Source of the DNA: Alcaligenaceae bacterium
GTDB lineage: Bacteria; Pseudomonadota; Gammaproteobacteria; Burkholderiales; Burkholderiaceae_B
DNA length: 64,000 nt
Direction of reading: 5' to 3'
NCBI GenBank assembly: GCA_947379755.1
Contig: CANCOC010000008.1
Span: 1-64,000 of the forward strand
The notes under the pieces are model-generated. The model was given only the letters and a program-made list of their open reading frames with translations. It had not been told where the DNA came from and made no database searches. Of the stretch, positions 27,826 to 37,548 are shown piece after piece. How positions within the stretch are numbered: position 1 is the stretch's first letter; every line of letters starts with the position of its first letter. Position numbers and translations under genes: made by a program.

Positions 27826-29316
27826 TTACTCAGGCGTGCTGGCGGAGCTGCGTTTGTCGCGTTCGATAAAATAGGATGTTGGTGCAAGTTCTGGATCTTC
27901 GAAGGCCAGTAAACTGGCGTAGTGCAGATGTTCGTCCTCGCTGAAAAGTGTTTGAACGATATTGTCTGCCAGTCTCAGCGCACCCGTAGCCATGCCGGGT
28001 ATGTCACTCGAAAGCGCACCATGGCTCATGGTGCTGCCCCAGTTAAAAATATGAATACGTTCCAGTCCTGGTTTGCTTCCTGGGACACGTTCTGTGAGTT
28101 CAAACCCTTTTCCAAGAAAGGGAAATCGTGCTGCAACGGGGTGACTTGCGGCAACCTCGGCCGGGACATGATCTTTCCAGAGTGCGATCGAGCCACGGAT
28201 GGACGCCAACTCCTGGCGGGCAGGTAAGTCGATACTGAAACCCGTTGCCAGAATTGCAGTATCAAATGTGTATGCGCCCTTGGATGTGTGAATATTCACT
28301 CCTGCAGTCGTTGTTTGCATATCAAGCCAGGGCTCACTAAAACGGATACTAAAGCCAGCATGTTTTTCACATCGCAGAACAGACTCATGGGGAGGAGGGG
28401 ATTGCTCATCGAAAATATATGTATACATACGCCAGCGCGCCTGCGTATCGAGTGCCGCATAGCCCCGCATAAAGCCGCTGAACACGCTCCACTTTGACTT
28501 GTTTACCTGTGGTAAATGCGGACGGCGAGCAAACATCGTGACAGATGTTGCACCAGCTTCGAGTGCGGTGCCTGCGTTGTCAAAGGAGGATGCACCCGCA
28601 CCAAGTATCGAGATACGTTTGCCTTTGAGTGCTTTAAAATCGATCTCGTCAGAGGAATGAAATACTCGAGTTAGGTTGGTGTCGGTCTCGGGATCAAAAG
28701 ATGGGAAGGTCAGACGCTTTGCGTCACCGCTGCCTTCACGACCAAGTGCCAGTACGACTTTTCTTGCATAGACGGTCTCGGTTTGTGCATTGCTCTGTTC
28801 AAGCGTTGCACATATCCATTCCGGTTCTGCGTCGACAGATCGCAGAGTGATATTGTTTTCGACCGGGATGCCTGCCACTCTCCTGATCCACAACAGGTAA
28901 TTCAGCCAGTCCAGCCTGGATATTTTATAAAGATCGGCCCAGCCTTCGGCACCATGCTGCGCTTCATACCAAGCGCGAAATGTTAAAGAAGGAATGCCAA
29001 GATCTGGGCCATTAATCTGCTTGGGTGATCGCAGTGTTGGCATTCTTGCATAGGTTCCCCACGGACCTTCTTTGCCATGGGGCTTGCTGTCAATGATGCG
29101 AATATTGCGCACACCTTCACGCAGCAAGGCAAACGCAGCTGTCTGACCACACATGCCGGCTCCGACAATCAGTACGTCAATCAGGGGCTTGTTGTCCGGA
29201 CCTGTCCTTGTCTTAACCCAGTTCGCCGGAGGGTAGTTGAGGCGCGCGAGATCAAGGGCAGCCAATAACTCGTGGTCTGCAAGTGTCCGGGCTATAAATG
29301 GGTGCGTGTTTTGCAT
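27826..29316 (-). CDS. FAD/NAD(P)-dependent oxidoreductase (flavin monooxygenase-like)
   Basis: DVLIVGAGMCGQTAAFALL, RISILGAGASSFDNAGTAL, ATGFSID. Confidence 0.88.
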   Translation of the reverse strand: MQNTHPFIARTLADHELLAALDLARLNYPPANWVKTRTGPDNKPLIDVLIVGAGMCGQTAAFALLREGVRNIRIIDSKPHGKEGPWGTYARMPTLRSPKQINGPDLGIPSLTFRAWYEAQHGAEGWADLYKISRLDWLNYLLWIRRVAGIPVENNITLRSVDAEPEWICATLEQSNAQTETVYARKVVLALGREGSGDAKRLTFPSFDPETDTNLTRVFHSSDEIDFKALKGKRISILGAGASSFDNAGTALEAGATSVTMFARRPHLPQVNKSKWSVFSGFMRGYAALDTQARWRMYTYIFDEQSPPPHESVLRCEKHAGFSIRFSEPWLDMQTTTAGVNIHTSKGAYTFDTAILATGFSIDLPARQELASIRGSIALWKDHVPAEVAASHPVAARFPFLGKGFELTERVPGSKPGLERIHIFNWGSTMSHGALSSDIPGMATGALRLADNIVQTLFSEDEHLHYASLLAFEDPELAPTSYFIERDKRSSASTPE

Positions 29317-29396
29317 ACGATCGCTTGTTCAGTCACTCTTGTGATTATGGTGACTTTATCAGTAATCGTGGTTTGGGGCGCGACATGAATGCGTCA

Positions 29397-30212
29397 TTAA
29401 TCTATCTTGCTGACATCCCCGGTGAATTCCAGTCCGCAAAACATTGCGCCATGAAATTGTACGGATATCGGATCTTCAGTCGTCTTGAGTGCCAATACCT
29501 CTGCAAGGTAATCTTCCGCATTGTCCTGCGGCCGATAGCCCATATCTGCCACATTGCTGTTATCCCAGCGATTGCGCAGATTATTTGAAATGCCATACAG
29601 CACTTCAAAATGAAAACCAGCATGATCAATACAACATTGAATCAGATGGACCATGTCACGATGACTGATCCAGGTATTGAGTTGACGAAAATCTTCAGGC
29701 TTGTTTGCCAGGCGAAACGAGCCAATGCGCAAGCAGGCAACCTGCATCCCATGCTTGTCTGCATATAGCCTGCCAACGGCCTCACCAAATACTTTGGAGA
29801 CACCATAGCGGCTATCCGGACGTGGTGCGACCGTGTTGTCAATAAATTTTGCGCGCCGGTGATAGCCAATCGCGTGATTGGAACTTGCAAAAATAAACCG
29901 TTTGACACCCATACGCGAGGCAGTATCGTAAGCGTTGTAACAACCTTCGATATTTGCAGGAAGAATTTTTTCCCAAGTGTCTTCGACGGGAACACCTGCA
30001 AGATGTATGACGCAATCAATATCCTGCATCGCCAGTTCAAGGGCAGGTATGTCACGCAAATCACATCGGACGATTTCTTCGCCTGGACCAGCAGGCTCCT
30101 GCTCGGCGATATCCATGCAACGTAAAAGTGGATATTGGCCCTTCAGGCCTGCCCGTACCACGCGGCCTATTCCACCCGCAGCACCCGTCAATAAAATTCG
30201 TTTCATCTGCAT
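29397..30212 (-). CDS. NAD-dependent epimerase/dehydratase (uronate dehydrogenase-like)
   Basis: ILLTGAAGGIGRVVRAGL, FASSNHAIGYHRR, DSRYGVSKVFGEAVGRLYAD. Confidence 0.85.
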   Translation of the reverse strand: MQMKRILLTGAAGGIGRVVRAGLKGQYPLLRCMDIAEQEPAGPGEEIVRCDLRDIPALELAMQDIDCVIHLAGVPVEDTWEKILPANIEGCYNAYDTASRMGVKRFIFASSNHAIGYHRRAKFIDNTVAPRPDSRYGVSKVFGEAVGRLYADKHGMQVACLRIGSFRLANKPEDFRQLNTWISHRDMVHLIQCCIDHAGFHFEVLYGISNNLRNRWDNSNVADMGYRPQDNAEDYLAEVLALKTTEDPISVQFHGAMFCGLEFTGDVSKID

Positions 30213-30247
30213 TCCGGATTAAACAGCCTGAACAGGCTGTGGACTTT

Positions 30248-31324
30248 TCACACCGACCGATGTCGGGCCTGGCCAGTTTCAGTATCAAAAAAATGCAACT
30301 TTTCTGGTGCGATCTTGATGGTGACGGTTTCGTGAGGTTGAATCCGTGCGAGCGGGTCGATCCGCCCAACGGCAATGGAGTCCTTGCCCACGCGTACCGT
30401 GGCGATCAGTTCACTGCCAAGATTTTCAATGATTTCAATATGCCCTTTGACTGCGATGCCAGGTGCATCCTCACCCAGTGCAATATGCTCAGGTCGGATC
30501 CCAAGAGTCAGGTGGGCATGACCAGCGGGGACCTGCATGCTGCTCAGGCTGAGCCAGTCCGTACCAAACTGGTTGTCACCGAGTGTGCGGGCTGTGACGA
30601 AATTCATTGCAGGTGAGCCTATAAAACTGGCAACAAACTGATTCGCAGGTCGGCTATAGACCTCAACGGGTGTGCCAGCCTGTTGAATAATACCGTCCTT
30701 CATCACCACTACGCGGTCACCCAGGGTCATTGCTTCGACCTGATCATGGGTCACAAAAATCGAGGTAGTGTCGACACGCTCACGCAAGCGTTTAAGTTCA
30801 ATCCGCATCTGTGCGCGCAACTTTGCATCCAGATTCGACAGGGGCTCATCAAACAAAAAAACTTGAGGGTTACGAACGATACAGCGACCCAGCGCGACCC
30901 GTTGTTGCTGACCGCCTGAAAGCTGACTGGGTTTGCGGTCAAGCAGGACGTCCAGTCCGAGAATCTGCGAGGCGTGTTTGATCGCCGACTGGATTTCGGA
31001 CATGGGTACTTTTTTGTTTTTTAAACCAAAGGCCAGATTTTCAAAGACCGTCATGTGTTGATAAAGCGCATAGTTCTGAAACACCATTGCGATATCGCGT
31101 TCGCGGGGTGGGAGGTCGTTGACGACCCGATCCCCTATCCAGATCTCTCCCGCACTCACGTCTTCAAGACCAGCGATCATGCGCAAGCTTGTGGACTTGC
31201 CGCATCCCGAAGGACCGACCAGCACCACAAACTCACGGTCGGCGATGTCAAGATTGATCCCCTTGACAACCGGTTCGGCATGACCATAACGCTTAACGAG
31301 TTGTTTCAACACTACACTTGACAT
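30248..31324 (-). CDS. ABC transporter ATP-binding protein, UgpC/MalK type
   Basis: VGPSGCGKSTSLRMIAGLEDVSAGEIWIGDRVVNDLPPRERDIAMVFQNYALY...LSGGQQQRVALGR. Confidence 0.93.
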   Translation of the reverse strand: MSSVVLKQLVKRYGHAEPVVKGINLDIADREFVVLVGPSGCGKSTSLRMIAGLEDVSAGEIWIGDRVVNDLPPRERDIAMVFQNYALYQHMTVFENLAFGLKNKKVPMSEIQSAIKHASQILGLDVLLDRKPSQLSGGQQQRVALGRCIVRNPQVFLFDEPLSNLDAKLRAQMRIELKRLRERVDTTSIFVTHDQVEAMTLGDRVVVMKDGIIQQAGTPVEVYSRPANQFVASFIGSPAMNFVTARTLGDNQFGTDWLSLSSMQVPAGHAHLTLGIRPEHIALGEDAPGIAVKGHIEIIENLGSELIATVRVGKDSIAVGRIDPLARIQPHETVTIKIAPEKLHFFDTETGQARHRSV

Positions 31325-31327
31325 GAT

Positions 31328-32632
31328 CTATTCTTTCGCTGCTTTAGTAATGTTGACCGCGCCTTCGGCGAGTGCTTTTTCAATTCCGTCACGTGGGCCT
31401 GTGATGGCGGTGATGACAGCGTCTGAATAGGCTTTATGCACGGCAGGCCACTGAGCAAAGTAATACGCTCCGTGTGTGCGGCCTGTGACATCCAGACTGA
31501 CTTTTTGCAACTGACGCATGAATGGATCTTGCTCTGAAATTTGAGGCCATAGTGATTTGTTTGGTGGTGGAGCGCCGGTTTTTTTCCAGAGATCAATCTG
31601 TCCCTGATCGTCGGCCATCATCGCACCGAGCATCTCTTTAGCGAGTTGCTTTTTTTCAGGACTGATGGACTTAGGAATAGCCCAGCCCCAGATATCGTTC
31701 CACGCAAAGGGCTCTTTGCGATTCGGTCCGATCGGGAAGTAGGCAATGTTGATTTTGCCCGCTACTTTCGATTTTGCCGGATCGTTAAAGCTTGCCCAAT
31801 ATACTGAGTCACCGACAGTGAAGGCGGCATCGCCCGCCATAAAGACGGCATTGGCCTCGTTGCGATCATAGGCAGGCATGCCTTTAGGCAGGATTTTGTC
31901 TACATTGAGTGCATCCCACCAGAATTCTGTGACTTGCTTCATGCAGGGATCTGTCATTGCTGATTTCCACCCTGCTGCTGCAAGCGCGGCGTTGTCGCGG
32001 TTAAAAATTGGATAGAACACATCGCAACTGTTTGCCCACATCGACCAGAACCATGAGAACCAGGTGTTATTCATCGACATGCCACCCACATAGCCGAATT
32101 TCACTTTGCCCTCAGACTGCAGTTTTTTGCTGATCGCAACCATCTCTGCCCAGGTTCTTGGGACTTCTGATTCCTGCATCAGGTCGCTGCGATAATAAAA
32201 TACGCCAAATGTATGCCCCATGGGCACAACAGTATTCTTGCCTGCGGCATTGTTGAAGATGAAGCCTTCCATCGCCGTCTTGTCTGCCTTGTCGATGTTT
32301 TTGACATCTTCGGTTGGCTCAAGCAAGTGTGCCCACAACTGACCCCAGTCATCGTTATGCCAGATCACATCGTACTGGTTCGAGTTCGATGTGAGTGACG
32401 CAGTCATTTTTTCAACATAGACGCCATAGCTGTTGGGAACCTTGATGATCTTGACGTTGTTTGCCTTGCCCCATTTTTCCATCATAGCGATGGAGGCATC
32501 CTGGATCGGGTTAGGCTGATAGCCAATGCGCAACTCTCGCTGCGGATCGGCAGAAAAGGCGCTGACAGATTGCAGCAGCAATGCGCCAGCAAGCAGGCCT
32601 TTCAAAATGTGTTTCTGCATGATTGTCTCCAT
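31328..32632 (-). CDS. extracellular solute-binding protein (carbohydrate ABC type)
   Basis: Signal peptide; YDVIWHNDDWGQLWAHLLEP...operon with two permeases and a UgpC ATPase. Confidence 0.88.
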   Translation of the reverse strand: METIMQKHILKGLLAGALLLQSVSAFSADPQRELRIGYQPNPIQDASIAMMEKWGKANNVKIIKVPNSYGVYVEKMTASLTSNSNQYDVIWHNDDWGQLWAHLLEPTEDVKNIDKADKTAMEGFIFNNAAGKNTVVPMGHTFGVFYYRSDLMQESEVPRTWAEMVAISKKLQSEGKVKFGYVGGMSMNNTWFSWFWSMWANSCDVFYPIFNRDNAALAAAGWKSAMTDPCMKQVTEFWWDALNVDKILPKGMPAYDRNEANAVFMAGDAAFTVGDSVYWASFNDPAKSKVAGKINIAYFPIGPNRKEPFAWNDIWGWAIPKSISPEKKQLAKEMLGAMMADDQGQIDLWKKTGAPPPNKSLWPQISEQDPFMRQLQKVSLDVTGRTHGAYYFAQWPAVHKAYSDAVITAITGPRDGIEKALAEGAVNITKAAKE

Positions 32633-32689
32633 CGTTTTTATAATGACCGCCCCACGTTTGATCTAGGGCTCTGGTATTGCAGGATCAAA

Positions 32690-33502
32690 CTACATCTTCA
32701 AGCCTTTAATGACATATTTCTGACCAAATAGGGTTAAGAGGAATGCCGGCATTAACGCGAGCACTGCTGTGGCCGCCATCAGATTCCATTCAATTCCCAT
32801 TTCACTGACAAACTGTGCCATCACAACCGTTGCCATCGGGACGCGTTCGCCGGTGAGAATCAGCGCAAACAGAAACTCGTTCCAGGTAAACAGCCAGCAT
32901 AAGACGCCGAGCGCAGCGATGGCGGGCATCGCAGTGGGCAGTGCGACTCTGAAAAAGGCTCCCCATCGTGTGCAACCATCAATCAGAGCTGCATATTCCA
33001 TTGAGGGATCGATTCCGTCAAAGAAGCCTTTCATCAGCCACGAAAAAAAGCAGATATGAACGGCGATATGTGGCAGCAATAAACCCACATACGTATCGTA
33101 AATGCCATATTTTTGAGTGACAAAATAAAGTGGCAGTACCCACGAGATGTAAGGCACGCAGCGAAACACATAGATCAGACCAAACCATGAGCTGGAGACG
33201 CGTCCCTTAAAGCGCGACAGCATATAGCCGCTGCAAACAGTTACCAGCAAGGAGAAGAATGTTGAGGCCGTTGCAATGATCGCGCTGTTTACAAAAGATT
33301 CGACCACCCGTTCATTTTCGAAAACAGTACCGAAGTTCGACAGCGTGAAGTTCCAGCCGCGATGCACGTAATACATGTCTGCAGGCGGGCGCACAGAGGT
33401 GAGAATCAGCCAGAGCACCGGAAAAGCAAACAGAAAACACACGAGCATCAGACCCGCGTACAGCGGGATGCCAAACAGGAAGGGGCGGTGAAATTGCCTC
33501 AT
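32690..33502 (-). CDS. carbohydrate ABC transporter permease (MalG-like)
   Basis: EAA-like loop MEYAALIDGCTRWGAFFRVALPTAMPAIAALG. Confidence 0.9.
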   Translation of the reverse strand: MRQFHRPFLFGIPLYAGLMLVCFLFAFPVLWLILTSVRPPADMYYVHRGWNFTLSNFGTVFENERVVESFVNSAIIATASTFFSLLVTVCSGYMLSRFKGRVSSSWFGLIYVFRCVPYISWVLPLYFVTQKYGIYDTYVGLLLPHIAVHICFFSWLMKGFFDGIDPSMEYAALIDGCTRWGAFFRVALPTAMPAIAALGVLCWLFTWNEFLFALILTGERVPMATVVMAQFVSEMGIEWNLMAATAVLALMPAFLLTLFGQKYVIKGLKM

Positions 33503-34407
33503 GCCTTGGTATCCACCATTTTGTTCAGAACTTTGAAAAGCAACAAGCCAAAGATCAGGATGATGACGGCGCCGATCATTGCTGCTGCCGACCCCTTTCC
33601 AAAATTCAGATTTTGGAACGCGATGACATAGGCATACAGGCTGAATATTTCAGTGCCTCGCCCGGGGCCGCCTCCTGTGAGTGTCCAGACAATGTCAAAG
33701 GTGCGAAAGGCATCAATGGCACGGATGACGACGCACACCACTATCACAGGACGTAGCATGGGCAGGGTGATGTACCAAAAGGTCCGCCAGCGACTGGTGC
33801 CATCTATCTCTGCCGCTTCGAAAGGTTCTTTTGGAAAACTTTGTAGCGCAGCCAGTAACAAAATTGTGAACCAGGGCGTCCAGAGCCAGATGTCTGTAAA
33901 TAAAATCACACTAAATGCGAGTGCGCGCTGGGTAAACCATGAGACAGTCTCTAGTCCCAGAGCGCCGATCACGACATTCACAATACCAAACTGATCATTG
34001 AACATCCATCGCATCATGATGGCTGCAATGACTGGAGCAACCATCAAAGGCAGGAGCAGGATAGTCTGAATGATTTTTTGTCCTTTCACTTTTCTATTCA
34101 GAAGCAAGGCGATGGACATGCCAATGACAAGTGAAAACGCCACGCTTCCAAACATGAAAATAAATGTATTTGGCAGGACAGTGTTGATGAACACACTATC
34201 GTTGAAGATTGCCATGTAATGTTTCAGGCCAATCCAGGTCTCTTTTGGGTTGTATAACGCCCAATCCCTGAAGCTGACGTTCAGGCCAATCGCAATAGGG
34301 ACGATTTGAAACAAGACGAGCAGGATTGCAGCAGGCGCCATGAGCAGCAGCATGAAACGTTCACGCTCACCGAATATGAATTTCTTTTTATCTGATGTCG
34401 GTGCCAT
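33499..34407 (-). CDS. sugar ABC transporter permease (MalF-like)
   Basis: EAAEIDGTSRWRTFWYITLPMLRPVIVV. Confidence 0.9.
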   Translation of the reverse strand: MAPTSDKKKFIFGERERFMLLLMAPAAILLVLFQIVPIAIGLNVSFRDWALYNPKETWIGLKHYMAIFNDSVFINTVLPNTFIFMFGSVAFSLVIGMSIALLLNRKVKGQKIIQTILLLPLMVAPVIAAIMMRWMFNDQFGIVNVVIGALGLETVSWFTQRALAFSVILFTDIWLWTPWFTILLLAALQSFPKEPFEAAEIDGTSRWRTFWYITLPMLRPVIVVCVVIRAIDAFRTFDIVWTLTGGGPGRGTEIFSLYAYVIAFQNLNFGKGSAAAMIGAVIILIFGLLLFKVLNKMVDTKA

Positions 34408-34611
34408 CTTTATTATGAAGTCTCATTTATATTTTTTATCCGGGCACGTATGTTCGGCTCCTGGTTATCAGCAAATTAAAGGCAAAGACGCGCACTGTCA
34501 AACGAATTCTCTATAGGGGATTCCCTAGCGATTGAGGTTCAAACAGTGTGTATATTTCTAGATCCGTTGTCCACTTTTAGAATTCCTTACTCACTTTTAA
34601 ACTGAAATATT

Positions 34612-35421
34612 ATGTACACACCAACACTCAGGCTTGAAAATAAAGTAGTCATTGTGACTGGCGCAGGCTGTGTGGGGCCGGGTTGGGGCAATGGTCGCGC
34701 AATATCCGTGCGCTTCGCGCAAGAGGGTGCGCGCGTATTTGCGGTCGACAAGAGCCTGGAGGCGATGACTGAAACCCATGACATGATTCGCGCGTTTGGG
34801 GGGGATTTCACTCCCTATGTTGCTGATGTGACAGATAGCAAGGCGATTGTGTCACTGGTGCAAGCCTGTATTGCACAGTACGGCACAGTCGACATTCTGA
34901 TAAACAACGTAGGAGGTCCGGCACCAGGCGGTCCGGTAGCCCTGAGCGAAGAGTCCTTTGATGCCCAGATCGACCTGAATCTGAAATCTGTTTTTCTGAT
35001 GTGTAAATATGTGATCCCGGTGATGGAATCAAAAGGTTCGGGTGCGATTGTCAATATTGCATCGATTTCCGGTATTCGCTTTAGTGGCGCGCCGCAGGTA
35101 GGCTATGCCGTATCCAAGGCAGGTGTCATTCAGTTCGGTCGCGTCGTCGCTGTGGAGTATGCCAAAAAAGGGATTCGTATCAACTCGATCTTGCCAGGTC
35201 AGTTACATACGCCGTTGGTGGATGTTGTGCTTGCCAATACCCAGAGTGGAGGGGACGTTGAGTCGTTACTCAAAAAAAGACAGGCCAGAATTCCAATGCC
35301 TTTTACGGGTGATGGTCGGGATACGGCCAATGCTGCCTTGTTTTTGGCCTCTGATGAGGCTAGATTCATTACGGGAACCGAATTGATTGTGGATGGAGGA
35401 ATGACTGCCAAGTGTGATTAA
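34612..35421 (+). CDS. short-chain dehydrogenase/reductase
   Basis: VVIVTGAGCVGPGWGNGRAISVRFAQEGARV, LINNVGG, YAVSKAG. Confidence 0.92.
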   Translation: MYTPTLRLENKVVIVTGAGCVGPGWGNGRAISVRFAQEGARVFAVDKSLEAMTETHDMIRAFGGDFTPYVADVTDSKAIVSLVQACIAQYGTVDILINNVGGPAPGGPVALSEESFDAQIDLNLKSVFLMCKYVIPVMESKGSGAIVNIASISGIRFSGAPQVGYAVSKAGVIQFGRVVAVEYAKKGIRINSILPGQLHTPLVDVVLANTQSGGDVESLLKKRQARIPMPFTGDGRDTANAALFLASDEARFITGTELIVDGGMTAKCD

Positions 35422-35451
35422 GGTTTAGTACGCAACACTTATAAAAAATAT

Positions 35452-36432
35452 ATGGAGATCAATATGACTGTTAAAAAAATAATGACTGCGCTCGCACTCG
35501 CGGCCAGCCTGCTGGGCACAGCGACCCAGGCGGCAGAGACCTTCCCGACCAAGACGATTCAGGTAGTGATTCCTTTCGCACCGGGGGACACGGACAACAT
35601 GCTCAGACCCTTCATTGACAAGATGGGTGAGTTTCTTGGGCATCCGGTCATTCTGACCTATAAGGCCGGCGCAGGTGGTGGAGTCGGCGCGGGGATGGTT
35701 GCCACCAGCAAGCCCGATGGGTATACGCTGGTGGGCACTTCTCAGGGATCGATTGTTGTCGTTCCATTGTTTAACAAAGAGATCAAGTACACCACGGAAT
35801 CTTTTGCGCCCATTGCCTCCTTATCAGAAGGGGGCTTCATGCTGTTAGTGGCTTCGAACTCTCCCTGGAAGACCTTGCAGGAACTGGTCGACTACTCAAA
35901 AAAGAATCCAAACAAGATTAATTTCACGACTTCAGGTGCCATGGGTGTGACCCATTTGCTGGCTGAAATATTTGCCAGTGAAGCAGGCGTTAAATGGACA
36001 CATATTCCTGAAAAGGGAAGTGGTCCGGCTGTGACCGCATTGCTTGGCGGGCATGTGGAGATGACCTCCTCTGCAGTAGCCCCGGCTTTGGCGCATATCC
36101 GTGCTGGCACCTTGCGCCCACTTGCGACCTTTGGTGAAAATCGTCTGAAAGCCTTTCCCGATGTGCCGACTTTTAAAGAGTTGGGATATAAGGTTGCCAG
36201 CCCAGGCTATTACGGAATTTCTGCACCGAAGGACACTCCCAAAGAAGTGATTGATGCCATCTATAGTGCCGCTCAAAAGGTGACCGAAAAGTATCATTCA
36301 CAGATCGCTGAAAATCTTGGGGGCTTTGGTGCAGAGATCAAACTTTTGCCCCCAAAGGAGTACGCAGCGTATCTTGAGGGTCAAAAAAAGCTATTCTCTG
36401 ATGCCCAGAAAAACCTCGATTTAAAACAATGA
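35452..36432 (+). CDS. Bug/TctC substrate-binding protein
   Basis: TIQVVIPFAPGDTDNMLRPF...MVATSKPDGYTLVGTSQG. Confidence 0.92.
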   Translation: MEINMTVKKIMTALALAASLLGTATQAAETFPTKTIQVVIPFAPGDTDNMLRPFIDKMGEFLGHPVILTYKAGAGGGVGAGMVATSKPDGYTLVGTSQGSIVVVPLFNKEIKYTTESFAPIASLSEGGFMLLVASNSPWKTLQELVDYSKKNPNKINFTTSGAMGVTHLLAEIFASEAGVKWTHIPEKGSGPAVTALLGGHVEMTSSAVAPALAHIRAGTLRPLATFGENRLKAFPDVPTFKELGYKVASPGYYGISAPKDTPKEVIDAIYSAAQKVTEKYHSQIAENLGGFGAEIKLLPPKEYAAYLEGQKKLFSDAQKNLDLKQ

Positions 36433-37079
36433 CATCAATGAAGCTTAATTTTTCCAAAGCGTATACAGATTTTTTAACTGCGCCTGTGCGCTATACGCTT
36501 TGCTATCAACCTGCCGTCGGGCGCGATGATCAAAGCGTAGGAAACATGCAGCTCAGACGCTTTTTACAGCAAGAAACCAACGACCAAGGTCAGTCCTATC
36601 TGACCTTGCAGGCGCCGTTCACCCTGTTGCTTGATCACGAAAAAGAAGAGGGCCTGAATGTCGAGCGGTTGAATGAGCGCTTCGAAACGGTCGAGACACT
36701 CAATACGCTTGGTGAACGTGGGGTGGTGGGTGAGCGACTGGCCGGGTTTCCAAACGAAATGAAGGCGGGCGATAAAATCTGCCTGTTTAAACGAGCGATA
36801 TTTGACCGTGCGGGTGAGTTGGCCGGAGGCGGTACGCGTATCGTCGAGTGTTTCAAGCCTGCTCAAGGGTCAAATCACTGGCTCACGATTAGCGACAACT
36901 TGTACCTAAAGGAGTCTGCTGATTACGCGGGGGGCAGCAGCATGCTGTTCGAAATCCGCTCAAGCGATGCGATTGCCCTGCAATATGTCACCTTTAGTGG
37001 TGTGGACGATTCAACTTTACTGACCTTCAAAGTGACAGACGCCATACCCGACGTGGCCAGCGCGAAGTCAGCGATTTAA
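36429..37079 (+). CDS. hypothetical protein (216 aa), family not recognised
   Basis: ORF overlaps the Bug stop (ATGA) and is followed by an ABM-family ORF. Confidence 0.7.
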   Translation: MTSMKLNFSKAYTDFLTAPVRYTLCYQPAVGRDDQSVGNMQLRRFLQQETNDQGQSYLTLQAPFTLLLDHEKEEGLNVERLNERFETVETLNTLGERGVVGERLAGFPNEMKAGDKICLFKRAIFDRAGELAGGGTRIVECFKPAQGSNHWLTISDNLYLKESADYAGGSSMLFEIRSSDAIALQYVTFSGVDDSTLLTFKVTDAIPDVASAKSAI

Positions 37080-37122
37080 GACATTTGTGTAATTTTATTT
37101 TTTACTTACGGAGACTTTTCTC

Positions 37123-37431
37123 ATGATTCATGTTTTAGCCGTCATCACTGCCAAGCCTGGTATGCGCGATTCAATCCTGAGCCATTTTCATGCAAACGTC
37201 CCTGCAGTCAAGGCAGAACAAGGCTGTATTGAATACGGTGCTGCGATTGATGCCACCGGGGCGCCCGCCATCCAGACTCCCTGGGGACCTGATACTTTTT
37301 TAGTCATCGAAAAATGGGAAAGTATGGATGCCCTGAAAGCACACGCTGCAGCACCTCACATGGCTGCTTACGGGGCTAAAACTAAGGAATTCATTGCTAC
37401 GCGTGTGATTCACGTGTTGTCGCCGGTTTAA
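37123..37431 (+). CDS. antibiotic biosynthesis monooxygenase (ABM)/putative quinol monooxygenase
   Basis: VLAVITAKPGMRDSILSHFHANVPAVKAEQGCIEYG...VIEKWESMDALKAHAAAPHM. Confidence 0.9.
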   Translation: MIHVLAVITAKPGMRDSILSHFHANVPAVKAEQGCIEYGAAIDATGAPAIQTPWGPDTFLVIEKWESMDALKAHAAAPHMAAYGAKTKEFIATRVIHVLSPV

Positions 37432-37548
37432 TCAACATTGCTTGCGAAGGATCAACAGAATGACTCTCATCTGTTGTGGGTTTAACTTTTGTCCGGTTGT
37501 CTGGTCTGGAGCTTGAACATGAGTGACGGTTTACGTGTTTAATGGCGA

